Translations under genes and position numbers: made by a program
Shown here: one piece after another, positions 1 to 7,403 of the stretch
Numbering within the stretch: the stretch's first letter is position 1
Layout: the number at the start of each line of letters is the position of its first letter
Notes under the pieces: generated by a model
What the model saw: only the letters and a program-made list of their open reading frames with translations
Told to the model about the DNA's origin: nothing
Databases searched by the model: none
From: Tidjanibacter sp.
GTDB taxonomy: Bacteria > Bacteroidota > Bacteroidia > Bacteroidales > Rikenellaceae
Length of the DNA stretch: 7,977 nucleotides
Assembly (NCBI GenBank): GCA_017547065.1
Contig: JAFYRC010000153.1
Coordinates: 1 to 7,977 of the forward strand
Direction of reading: 5' to 3'

Positions 1-1
1 C

Positions 2-40
2 GCTGTGGGACACATTGTGATTTACTACAACGTGAACTAA
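2..40 (+). CDS. C-terminal end of an upstream gene (partial)
   Basis: Read in frame 2, the first bases give 12 codons ending AVGHIVIYYNVN followed by TAA at 38-40. The alternating hydrophobic pattern (HIVIYYNV) looks like a final beta strand, as in many Bacteroidota secreted or Ig-fold proteins. Of the other forward frames, one stops at 18-20 and the other runs on with a less protein-like composition. The body of the gene lies outside the window, so no function can be given. It points the same way as the genes that follow and ends 56 bp before the next start, so it may be in the same transcript. Confidence 0.5.
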   Translation, partial: AVGHIVIYYNVN

Positions 41-96
41 AGACCGCAAGGTATACATATATTATATATAAGGACACAGAGGAAACATAAAGAGAT
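41..96 (+). promoter_or_regulatory. AT-rich spacer and leader before the first LRR gene
   Basis: This 56-bp gap holds an almost pure AT stretch at about 56-70 and then a purine-rich leader running up to the ATG at 97. The purine/A-rich leader without a clear Shine-Dalgarno match is typical of Bacteroidota translation starts. I could not find the Bacteroides-type promoter pair (TTG around -33 and TAnnTTTG around -7), so a promoter here is only a possibility. The gap may instead be an internal operon spacer. Confidence 0.25.
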
Positions 97-2751
97 ATGA
101 AATTGAAAAAACTTTTGGTTTGGGCCTTGACGACCACCCTCGCAGCGCTGTCGGTTGGATGTACTACCGACGTTGAGGAGGGATTGGATAGTGGCTATGG
201 TTATGCCCAGTTCAAGCTCTACAAACACGCATCCTACGAGCCCGACTCGCGAGCCATGGTTGGTGGCGAATTGGAATATCTGCGCGATGCCTACAAGGTG
301 CAGGTAACCCTCGGCTATGACGAGAACTACGAGCGCACCATCACTCAAACCCTCACCCTCGCCAACGACGGCACAGAGAAGGGCGAATGGGGCTTGCGTA
401 GCGACAAAATCAAGCTTCTTGTGGGCGCCTACAAGTTGCACGGCTATGCTCTCTACGATGCAAACGACAACCCTCTGGGCTCGTTTGCCCCCACCATTGC
501 CAACGAGTTCGAGGTTGTAGAGGGCGGTCTGACCGTGCAGGACATCACCGTTGGTGTTGTAAAGCGTGGACTTGTAAGGTTCTCGTTTGTGAAGGATATG
601 AAGGAGTTTGGCAAGGCTGCAACCATTGAGAAACCAAGGGAATACACCTTTGACGAGATTGTCAAAGCCAACGTTACGCTCAAAAACAAATTGACCAATA
701 AGTCCACCACAATCGAGGACTTGGAGTGCGACTTTGAGTATGTCTACAACGAGGACGGCACCAAGTCGTCGCAAATTAAGTGTGACACCTTGGTGTGGAT
801 GCCTGCAGGCGACTATGTGATATCGAGATTCGAAACCTTCGCCGACAACGACATCCTCTTGGAGAGTAACAATGGTAGCGAGCAGGACGAAGTTACCGTG
901 AAGGACAACGCCACAACGGAGGTTAAGGTGAAAATCACCCTCCGTCAGGCCGACCTCCACATTCAGGACTACTATGCTTTGAAGGCCATTTGGGAGAGCC
1001 TCGATGGCCCCAACTGGAGCTACTTCGGTGAGGACTACCCCGCCGGTACCAACTGGAACTTTGACAACAAGGACGTTGACTTGTGGTGTGAGCAGCCCGG
1101 TGTGATGGTTCACTCCAATGGCCGTGTTGCCCGCATCGACATCAGTAACTTCGGTTTCCGTGGCGACCTCTCGCCCGAGATCGGCCGACTCACCGAGCTC
1201 GTGGAGCTCTACCTCGGTACACACAACGATACCAACGACCTGTTTGATCCCACACTCGACAGCAATCTTTCGCTTACCGAGAAGGGACGCAATCGTATGT
1301 CGTTGCACGGCGATTGGTTGCACAGCATCCACACTCCCGTGCAGATGTCGGAGCCTATCGCAAGGGCCTTGGCCGAGCACAACATCGACATTCCCGAGGT
1401 GAGCCTCTACAAGACCATGAAGGAGGATGAGATTTTCGACCGCAAGACCGGTGCGCTGAAAGCTGTTAAGCCCAAGGATACCATCCACGGTACCCTCTGC
1501 AATGGTCTTACGTCGTTGCCCTCCACCATTGGTAACCTCGAGAAATTGCAGTATCTCTACATTGCCAACAGCACCATCGAGAGCCTGCCCGCAGAGATTG
1601 TAAACCTCACTTCGTGTACCGACCTTGAAATCTACAACTGCCCCAACATGAAGCAGTTCCCCGTGGTGATTGGTCAGATGCCCGAGTTGGTGTCGGTGAA
1701 CATCTCCAACAACAAGCAGTGGTCGTCGGAGGAAATTTACAAAGGTATTGAGGCTTTGGCAAACGGTGCCAGCAAAGAGAAAATCCAGATTCTCTATGCT
1801 CGCGAGAACACTCTCCGCGAGGTGCCCGAGTGCTTCAAGAATTTCAAAAAGATCGGCCTTATCGACTTTGCCTACAACGAGATTGAGAAGTTGCACCCCT
1901 GGGGTAAGGATGTAGCGCCCGTTCAGCTCTACCTGGACAACAACCGACTCACCGAGATTCCCTACGAGAAGGACCCCGAGACCGGCTTGAACTTCTTCTG
2001 CGGCTGCGACGACATTGAGACTTTCTCCGTAAATAGCAACAAACTCACCAAGGTGCCCAACATTTTCAACGCCAAGAGCCTCTACACCATGGCCAGCGTG
2101 AGCTTTGTGGACAACCAGATCACCGGCTTTGAGGGTGAGGACGACGGCACATTCCAGGGTATCAACGTGGGTACACTCTCGTTGCGAATGAACCCCCTTA
2201 AAAAGTTGACCGGCTGTTTGTCCAAGACCAAGTCGATTGTGGGTTTCCTGAACGCAAGTTTGTGCCAGTTGACCGAGATTTCCAAGAGTGCTTTCACCGA
2301 TATGGTTGATTTGACCTCGTTGGACCTCTCCTACAACTACCTCACCGACCTACCCAGGGAGTTGCACGCAGCCAACCTCCCCTACCTCTATGGTGTGGAC
2401 CTGTCGTACAACGCATTCAGCGAGTTCCCCTATGAGCCTCTGGACTGCGCAAGTTTGACGGTGTTGGCCGTGCGTGCTCAACGCAACAGCAAGGGTGAGC
2501 GTACTCTGAGCGAGTGGCCCCAGGGTGTCTACCAGCACTTCGGCCTGAGGGGTCTTTACCTCGGTTCGAACGACCTTGGCGTGGTGGAGGACACAATCTC
2601 GACATTGTGCTACTACCTCGAAATTAGCGACAACCCCAACATCACATTTAATGCTGCGGACATCTGCTATGCATGGCAGGTTGGAGCCTACATTCTGCTC
2701 TACGATATGTCGCAGAACATTCTCAACTGCCCGCAGATGTTGGAAGAGTAA
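97..2751 (+). CDS. Large surface lipoprotein with N-terminal beta domains and a leucine-rich repeat array
   Basis: An 884-residue protein. Residues 1-21 are a lipoprotein signal peptide (MKLKK, hydrophobic core, LSVG) with the acylated cysteine at C22; the next residues, TTDVEE, are acidic, as in Bacteroidota lipoproteins shown on the surface. Residues about 30-285 form one or two beta-rich domains resembling the DUF4458-type region found before LRRs in Bacteroides proteins (family name moderately sure). Residues about 290-375 are an LRR N-terminal cap: ALKAIWESLDGPNW, then W, GV, GRV and the first repeat (LSPEIGRLTELVELYLG). A non-repeat stretch of about 90 residues follows (375-467), then about a dozen repeats (471-850) with LxxLxLxxNxL spacing, such as SLDLSYNYLTDLP. 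The end carries cysteines C838, C857 and C878 and may cap the array. LRRs usually bind protein or glycan ligands; the ligand is unknown. The next gene starts 31 bp downstream. Real coding sequence is very sure; precise function is not. Confidence 0.93.
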   Translation: MKLKKLLVWALTTTLAALSVGCTTDVEEGLDSGYGYAQFKLYKHASYEPDSRAMVGGELEYLRDAYKVQVTLGYDENYERTITQTLTLANDGTEKGEWGLRSDKIKLLVGAYKLHGYALYDANDNPLGSFAPTIANEFEVVEGGLTVQDITVGVVKRGLVRFSFVKDMKEFGKAATIEKPREYTFDEIVKANVTLKNKLTNKSTTIEDLECDFEYVYNEDGTKSSQIKCDTLVWMPAGDYVISRFETFADNDILLESNNGSEQDEVTVKDNATTEVKVKITLRQADLHIQDYYALKAIWESLDGPNWSYFGEDYPAGTNWNFDNKDVDLWCEQPGVMVHSNGRVARIDISNFGFRGDLSPEIGRLTELVELYLGTHNDTNDLFDPTLDSNLSLTEKGRNRMSLHGDWLHSIHTPVQMSEPIARALAEHNIDIPEVSLYKTMKEDEIFDRKTGALKAVKPKDTIHGTLCNGLTSLPSTIGNLEKLQYLYIANSTIESLPAEIVNLTSCTDLEIYNCPNMKQFPVVIGQMPELVSVNISNNKQWSSEEIYKGIEALANGASKEKIQILYARENTLREVPECFKNFKKIGLIDFAYNEIEKLHPWGKDVAPVQLYLDNNRLTEIPYEKDPETGLNFFCGCDDIETFSVNSNKLTKVPNIFNAKSLYTMASVSFVDNQITGFEGEDDGTFQGINVGTLSLRMNPLKKLTGCLSKTKSIVGFLNASLCQLTEISKSAFTDMVDLTSLDLSYNYLTDLPRELHAANLPYLYGVDLSYNAFSEFPYEPLDCASLTVLAVRAQRNSKGERTLSEWPQGVYQHFGLRGLYLGSNDLGVVEDTISTLCYYLEISDNPNITFNAADICYAWQVGAYILLYDMSQNILNCPQMLEE

Positions 2752-2782
2752 GCATAACGAACACTGAAAAAACGCAGACACT

Positions 2783-4435
2783 ATGATAATGAAACGAAAC
2801 ACACACATCTGGCTTGCAGCCCTGGCTGTTGCGGGACTTGCCTCTTGCCAGAATGACCCAAACATCGAGTTTGGACTGAATGTGAAGGAGCCCCTCAATG
2901 TGGAGGCTGTTGGTGGCGTGGAGAGAGTTCAGATTTCCTCGGCCGACAAGTGGACCGCATCGGTTAAGGAGCCCTGGCTCACCATTTCGCCCGCCAATGG
3001 CAATGGCAGTACGGAGTGTAGCATCGTAATTGACTCGGCGCTCACCACCGAGGGACGTAATTGCAAAATCTACATTGAAAACCTCGTAAGCGGTAAGACT
3101 GAGGAGATTATCGTAAACCAGAAAGGTTTTGACTACTCCATCGAGTTGGAGGAGGATGCCCAGAAGTTGAACAACTACGACGTGCTCGAAGCTCGCAAGT
3201 TTAGCGTGAATGTGAAGACTAACGTTGATTTCAACGTGAAACTTCCCGAGGGAGTACACTGGCTCAATCCCCAGAGCTTCAACGTGGAGCTCAACCGTGG
3301 CGTACGCCCCAGGGAGGTGAAGGTGGACTTCGAGTGGGACATCAACACCTCGCCCAAGGAGCGTGTGGCCAAGGTGGAGTTCGAGCCCAAGAAGAGTGTA
3401 ACTCTGGCCCGCCAGGACGTCTTGGAGGTGGTGCAGAAGGCTGCCGACCCCATTGAGGAGAACACCCGTGCGGGTGACTCCGTGGCCCTCATTAGCATCC
3501 AGCGTGCCATGAGGACTCTCTCGATGTGGGACACTTCGATCCCCATGGATAGGTGGGAAGGAGTAACCCTCTGGAAGGAGAAGCACGATGGTTTCAAACC
3601 CGGCTACGAGGGCCGTGTAAAGAGGGTGCAGATCTACATGTACAACTTCAACGAGCAGTTGCCCTATGAGTTTAGGTACCTCACAGCTGCCGAGGAGATC
3701 TATATCTTTGGTAACACCAACACCTTCTTGAAGGATCTCACACTGGGCGACGCTATCACCTCGCTCACCCAGCTCAAACGACTCACTGTGGGTGCCCACG
3801 GTCTGTCGGAGGTGGATGAGAGCTTGACGAATATGAAAAACTTGGAGTACCTCGACTTGTGTGCAAACAACTTCACCACTGTGCCCGATGTGCTCACCAA
3901 GGAGAACCTTCCCAAACTGCACGCACTCATCCTCAATGCCAACCAGCGTAGTACAATCTACGATTTGAGCAACACCACCAAGACCAATTTGGGTGGTTTC
4001 ATTGAGGAGAAAGAGTTTCCCAAAGACCTCATTCTGTGGGGCTTGGACACTCTGGTGCTGTCGGTAAACTACCTGCAAGGCGAGTTGCCCGACTTCTTGG
4101 ACGATCCCAGTGTACCTTGCTACACCGAGGAGGACCGCATTAAGGGCGACACCCTTCCCGAGTTCCTCGTGCAGAACAAGATTAAGAAGGTGATGCCCCA
4201 CACCAAGAGGTTCAGCATCAACTTCAACCGCCTGACCGGCAATCTGCCCGACTGGCTGCTCTACCACCCCTCGTTGGATATGTGGATCCCTTACAGCCTT
4301 GTATTCCAGCAGGAGGGTCGTGATCAGGCAGGCAATCTGGCCAAATTCGACAACGAGCCCGCAAATTTGGACTACTATTACAAACTCTACCCCTTCAAGA
4401 AACAAGCTACCGAAGAGGAGGAAGAGGAAGAGTAG
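2783..4435 (+). CDS. BACON-domain lipoprotein with leucine-rich repeats and a poly-glutamate tail
   Basis: A 550-residue protein with a lipoprotein signal (MIMKRNTHIW, then LAVAGLASC) and acylated C22. An alternative ATG two codons later (2789) would work equally well. Residues about 33-115 look like a BACON domain: W57 in DKWTASV, W65 in PWLTISP, and the closing strand IIVNQKG. Residues about 118-220 look like a second one (NVDFNVKLPEGVHWL, closing VLEVVQKA). BACON domains are Ig-like modules of Bacteroidota surface proteins, often linked to glycan or mucin contact. From about 233 comes an LRR cap related to that of the preceding gene (DSVALISIQ, W, W.GV, GRVKRVQI), then degenerate repeats to about 500 (LEYLDLCANNFTTVP, FNRLTGNLPDWL). 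The protein ends in seven glutamates. Spacing of 31 bp before and 33 bp after supports an operon. Likely a surface binding protein acting with its LRR neighbour; the ligand is unknown. Confidence 0.92.
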   Translation: MIMKRNTHIWLAALAVAGLASCQNDPNIEFGLNVKEPLNVEAVGGVERVQISSADKWTASVKEPWLTISPANGNGSTECSIVIDSALTTEGRNCKIYIENLVSGKTEEIIVNQKGFDYSIELEEDAQKLNNYDVLEARKFSVNVKTNVDFNVKLPEGVHWLNPQSFNVELNRGVRPREVKVDFEWDINTSPKERVAKVEFEPKKSVTLARQDVLEVVQKAADPIEENTRAGDSVALISIQRAMRTLSMWDTSIPMDRWEGVTLWKEKHDGFKPGYEGRVKRVQIYMYNFNEQLPYEFRYLTAAEEIYIFGNTNTFLKDLTLGDAITSLTQLKRLTVGAHGLSEVDESLTNMKNLEYLDLCANNFTTVPDVLTKENLPKLHALILNANQRSTIYDLSNTTKTNLGGFIEEKEFPKDLILWGLDTLVLSVNYLQGELPDFLDDPSVPCYTEEDRIKGDTLPEFLVQNKIKKVMPHTKRFSINFNRLTGNLPDWLLYHPSLDMWIPYSLVFQQEGRDQAGNLAKFDNEPANLDYYYKLYPFKKQATEEEEEEE

Positions 4436-4468
4436 GCCCGTGGAATCGTAATAATTTGATGTAATTTA

Positions 4469-6550
4469 ATGGAAAAACAAAATATGAAAAAAGGATTGGT
4501 TATGACTATGGCTCTGGCAACGATGTTGTCTTTGAGCAGTTGCCTTAACGACCTGGGACAGACCGAACAGAATCGTCCCGAGGGTGGTGAGGACATAGTG
4601 GTAAATGAGGATTTCGAGTATGCGGAGGGCGAATTGTTCGTGAAATTCAGCCCCGAAGTGGAAGCTATGCTCGGAAACATTGGCCGCAGTGGTGCCACCC
4701 GTAGTGGTGTGCCCTCGGTGGACGAGGTGCTCAGCATTGTGGACGGCTACCACATCGAGAGGGTATTCCCCGTGGATAGTCGCCACGAGGAGCGCACCCG
4801 CAAAAGCGGTCTGCACTTGTGGTACATCGTCAAGTTCAATGGCGAGAAGGCCAGCGAGGTGGCAAAGAAATTTGCACGCCTTGGCGAGGTGCAGAAGGTG
4901 GGACTCAACTACACCATCAAGCGCACCTACAACGGTAAGTCCACTCCCCTCTCGGCCGAGGCTCTCACCCGTGCCGTTGCGCAGGCAGAAGGCAGGTGGA
5001 ATGACCCTCTGTTGGGATATCAGTGGAATGTAATCAACGACGGTACGCTGCTCGTTAAGAATGGCGTCAGCAAGTCGCTGAAAGACTCCGACGTACAGGT
5101 GGAGCAGGCTTGGAAGAAGACCGTTGGTAACCCCGACATCATCGTGGCTGTGCTTGATGAGGGTGTGTGGGTAAACCACCCCGACTTGAAGGCCAGCATG
5201 TGGGTTAACGAGGACGAGATTTACGGCGACAGCAACGACAACGACGGTAACGGCTACTCGGGCGACTACCACGGCTACAACTTTACCGACAAGAGCGGTA
5301 AGATCAACTGGGCAAGGAATGGCGACACCGGCCACGGCACCCACGTTGCGGGTGTGATTGCCGCAGTGAACAACAATGGTGAGGGTATCAGCTCGATTGG
5401 CGGTGGTAACAATGGTGTTGGTGGCGTGAAGATTATGTCGTGCCAGATTTTCTCGGGCTACAATGGCTCCACTGCCCTCCAGATGATCAGGGCAATGAAA
5501 TATGCAGCCGACAACGGTGCAGTGATTATGCAGTGTAGCTGGGGCTACAACTCCGGAGCTGCAAGTCCCTACGACTTCAGCCGAGGCTACACCTCGCAGG
5601 AGCAGTGGGAGGCAGGCGATCCTCTCCAGAAGGAGGCTATGGAGTACTTCATCCACCAGGCAGGCTCGCCCAGCGGTCCCATCGACGGCGGTATCACCGT
5701 GTGGGCTGCAGGTAACGAGTATGCACCTATGGCCGGTTTCCCCGGTGCTGCGGATATTGCAGTGTCGGTGGCAGCAATCGCAGCCGACTTTACCCCCGCA
5801 AGCTACACCAACTACTCCACCGGTGTTACCATCTCGGCTCCCGGTGGCGACCAGGAGTATACCTGGGAGTATGACGCCGAGAGCGTTGGTCAGGGTATCA
5901 ACAACATCGTGGATGTTATTGTTGGTTCGAGGGGCGGCATCCTCTCGACCATGCCTTTGGAGTTCACAAACAATAGTGGCTATGGTTATATGGACGGCAC
6001 CTCGATGGCATGTCCCCACGTGTCGGGTGTGTTGGCCCTGGCTGCATCCTACATTGCCGACCAGCGTCGCATCGTGAAAGCCGAGGAGCTTCAGAAGTTG
6101 CTCCACTCCACTGCCACCAAGATTGACGGCCTGTGGCCCTCGCACAAGATGTACTACATCTACTTGCAGAGCATTGGTAGGTATATGGCCGACGAGATGA
6201 CCCTCAGTAAGTACAAGGGCCAGATGGGTAGCGGCCTCGTAAATGCCACTGCACTCATCAACGCTTTGGACGGTGTGGGTGTACCCATGACCTTCCCCAA
6301 CGTCTACGTTGGCATGGGTGAGAAAGCAACCCTTGTGCCCGCCCGCTACTTCGCTAACGGCGAGAAGATGACTTACACCGTGACTATCAGCAACACCAAC
6401 ATTGCCAGCCACACCAACGAGGACGGCAAGTTGACCTTCGAGGGCTTGAAAGAGGGCTCTACAACGGCTACAATCACCACAAGTAATGGACAGAGCCAGC
6501 AGTTCCTCATCACCGTGAGGAAGGGTGCAGGTAGTCTCGGCTGGATGTAA
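4469..6550 (+). CDS. Subtilisin-family (S8) serine protease lipoprotein with propeptide and C-terminal Ig-like domain
   Basis: A 693-residue secreted endopeptidase. The signal peptide ends in SLSSC (acylated C25); ATG at 4484 (M6) is an alternative start. Residues about 45-155 (GELFVKFSPE ... EVQKVGLNYTI) look like a subtilase propeptide of the fervidolysin type, which folds the enzyme and blocks it until cleaved. The mature part probably begins near NDPLLGYQWNV (178-188). The triad is complete: D230 (VAVLDEGVWVNHPDL), H289 (GHGTHVAGVIAA) and S512 (GTSMACPHVSG), with oxyanion N416 (AAGNE). An Asp/Asn/Gly-rich stretch (253-272) resembles the calcium-binding loop of this group. Residues about 605-687 form a small Ig-like domain similar to Big_2. 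The usual D-T/S-G at the aspartate is D-E-G here. No type IX secretion tail is seen, so membrane anchoring by lipid is the likely location. It sits between the LRR lipoproteins and the DUF1573 gene with short gaps. Protease family is very sure; substrate unknown. Confidence 0.96.
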   Translation: MEKQNMKKGLVMTMALATMLSLSSCLNDLGQTEQNRPEGGEDIVVNEDFEYAEGELFVKFSPEVEAMLGNIGRSGATRSGVPSVDEVLSIVDGYHIERVFPVDSRHEERTRKSGLHLWYIVKFNGEKASEVAKKFARLGEVQKVGLNYTIKRTYNGKSTPLSAEALTRAVAQAEGRWNDPLLGYQWNVINDGTLLVKNGVSKSLKDSDVQVEQAWKKTVGNPDIIVAVLDEGVWVNHPDLKASMWVNEDEIYGDSNDNDGNGYSGDYHGYNFTDKSGKINWARNGDTGHGTHVAGVIAAVNNNGEGISSIGGGNNGVGGVKIMSCQIFSGYNGSTALQMIRAMKYAADNGAVIMQCSWGYNSGAASPYDFSRGYTSQEQWEAGDPLQKEAMEYFIHQAGSPSGPIDGGITVWAAGNEYAPMAGFPGAADIAVSVAAIAADFTPASYTNYSTGVTISAPGGDQEYTWEYDAESVGQGINNIVDVIVGSRGGILSTMPLEFTNNSGYGYMDGTSMACPHVSGVLALAASYIADQRRIVKAEELQKLLHSTATKIDGLWPSHKMYYIYLQSIGRYMADEMTLSKYKGQMGSGLVNATALINALDGVGVPMTFPNVYVGMGEKATLVPARYFANGEKMTYTVTISNTNIASHTNEDGKLTFEGLKEGSTTATITTSNGQSQQFLITVRKGAGSLGWM

Positions 6551-6595
6551 GACGATAGGCGGAGAGGTTTCACACAACGGAGCGTATTGAGAGTT

Positions 6596-7372
6596 ATGTT
6601 TGGGCGAAGGTGGTTTGGTTTGGCAGTAGCCGTGGTGCTGGGGGTTGTGCTCCCAACCGAAAGCCGTGCACAAATCCGCATCATCTCGCAGGAGGCTCTC
6701 AAAGAGGCCGCAACGCCCACTCAGATTGAGTCGGTGGGTGTGGAGATTGAGGGTGGTAGCACCATCGACCTCGGAGTGCTCCAAGAGAGCGACTCGCCTC
6801 GTGAGTTCTCCATTGTGTGGAAGAACAACAGCGGTCGCAAAGCGGCCATCACACGCATCCGCAGCGGTTGTGGGTGTCTGGTGGCAAACTACGACTCCAA
6901 GCCCATTGCGAGTGGTAAGACGGGGGCAATAGACCTCACCTTCAACCCCAAGGGACGCAGTGGAGGGGTGCGCTACAACATCTACCTCTACACCACCCTG
7001 GCCGACACCAATCCTTCGGCTGTGGTGGAGGTGGTAGGAAGAGTTGAGAGTGGCGACGGACACAATCCTCTGTGGCCCCACACGATGGGAACTTTGCAGT
7101 TGCGCACCAGGGAGGTGAAGGCCAACGACAGAGTGGCAAAGATTGCCGTGCGTAACGGAGGAAGCACCCCGTTGGTTATCACCCACGACGCAAGGCTCTC
7201 GACCCGAGGTATCGTGGCCCGCACAGAGCCCAGAGTGTTGCAACCCGGCCAGGAAGGAAACCTCTTGGTGGAACTGCCCACAGAGATTGTTGAGAGAAAC
7301 GAACCGTTGATGCTCCACTTGGGAGGAGTGAACGCCCCACCGAGAGAGCGCAAGATTGAGATTAGAAAATAA
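6596..7372 (+). CDS. Exported DUF1573-type protein
   Basis: A 258-residue protein. ATG at 6596 is chosen; an in-frame TTG at 6587 would add three residues and is less likely. Residues 1-25 form a signal peptide with a good signal peptidase I site (SRA before Q26) and no lipobox, so the product is probably soluble in the periplasm or secreted. Residues about 54-150 match DUF1573: a DLG start, EFSIVWKNNSGRKAAITRI, the hallmark CGC cysteines (C92, C94), a PIASGKTGAIDLTFNPKGRSG turn and a closing VVEVVGRVE strand. Residues about 160-258 look like a second, cysteine-free Ig-like copy (KIAVRNGGSTPLVIT ... LQPGQEGNLLVELP). DUF1573 proteins are Ig-fold (ASPM/SPD2/Hydin-like) envelope proteins of unclear role, common in Bacteroidota. 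It follows the protease by 45 bp and precedes the next gene by 31 bp, suggesting an accessory part of the same system. Confidence 0.88.
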   Translation: MFGRRWFGLAVAVVLGVVLPTESRAQIRIISQEALKEAATPTQIESVGVEIEGGSTIDLGVLQESDSPREFSIVWKNNSGRKAAITRIRSGCGCLVANYDSKPIASGKTGAIDLTFNPKGRSGGVRYNIYLYTTLADTNPSAVVEVVGRVESGDGHNPLWPHTMGTLQLRTREVKANDRVAKIAVRNGGSTPLVITHDARLSTRGIVARTEPRVLQPGQEGNLLVELPTEIVERNEPLMLHLGGVNAPPRERKIEIRK

Positions 7373-7403
7373 GTGTAACAAAAAAATAGAAAAAACAGAA
7401 AGT

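Noticed and set aside
4446..4468. Possible internal promoter (ATAATTTG at 4451-4458) before the protease gene
   Set aside because: It resembles the Bacteroides -7 element TAnnTTTG but the first two bases are AT, not TA, and the 33-bp gap suggests continuous transcription.
187..5994. Shared 17-base string ATAGTGGCTATGGTTAT in the first LRR gene (near 188) and the protease gene (near 5977)
   Set aside because: It encodes SGYGY in both but in unrelated contexts; flanks diverge at once, so chance plus codon bias explains it.
6316..6550. Type IX secretion C-terminal sorting domain on the protease
   Set aside because: The last 80 residues look like a Big_2-type Ig domain and the protein has a lipobox; the usual conserved glycine and lysine pattern of a sorting tail is not visible.
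6587..6595. TTG start for the DUF1573 gene
   Set aside because: ATG at 6596 gives a complete signal peptide and needs no rare start codon.
7356..7403. Longer TTG-started form of the lipocalin-like gene
   Set aside because: It would overlap the preceding gene and place 16 charged residues before an excellent signal peptide that starts at ATG 7404.
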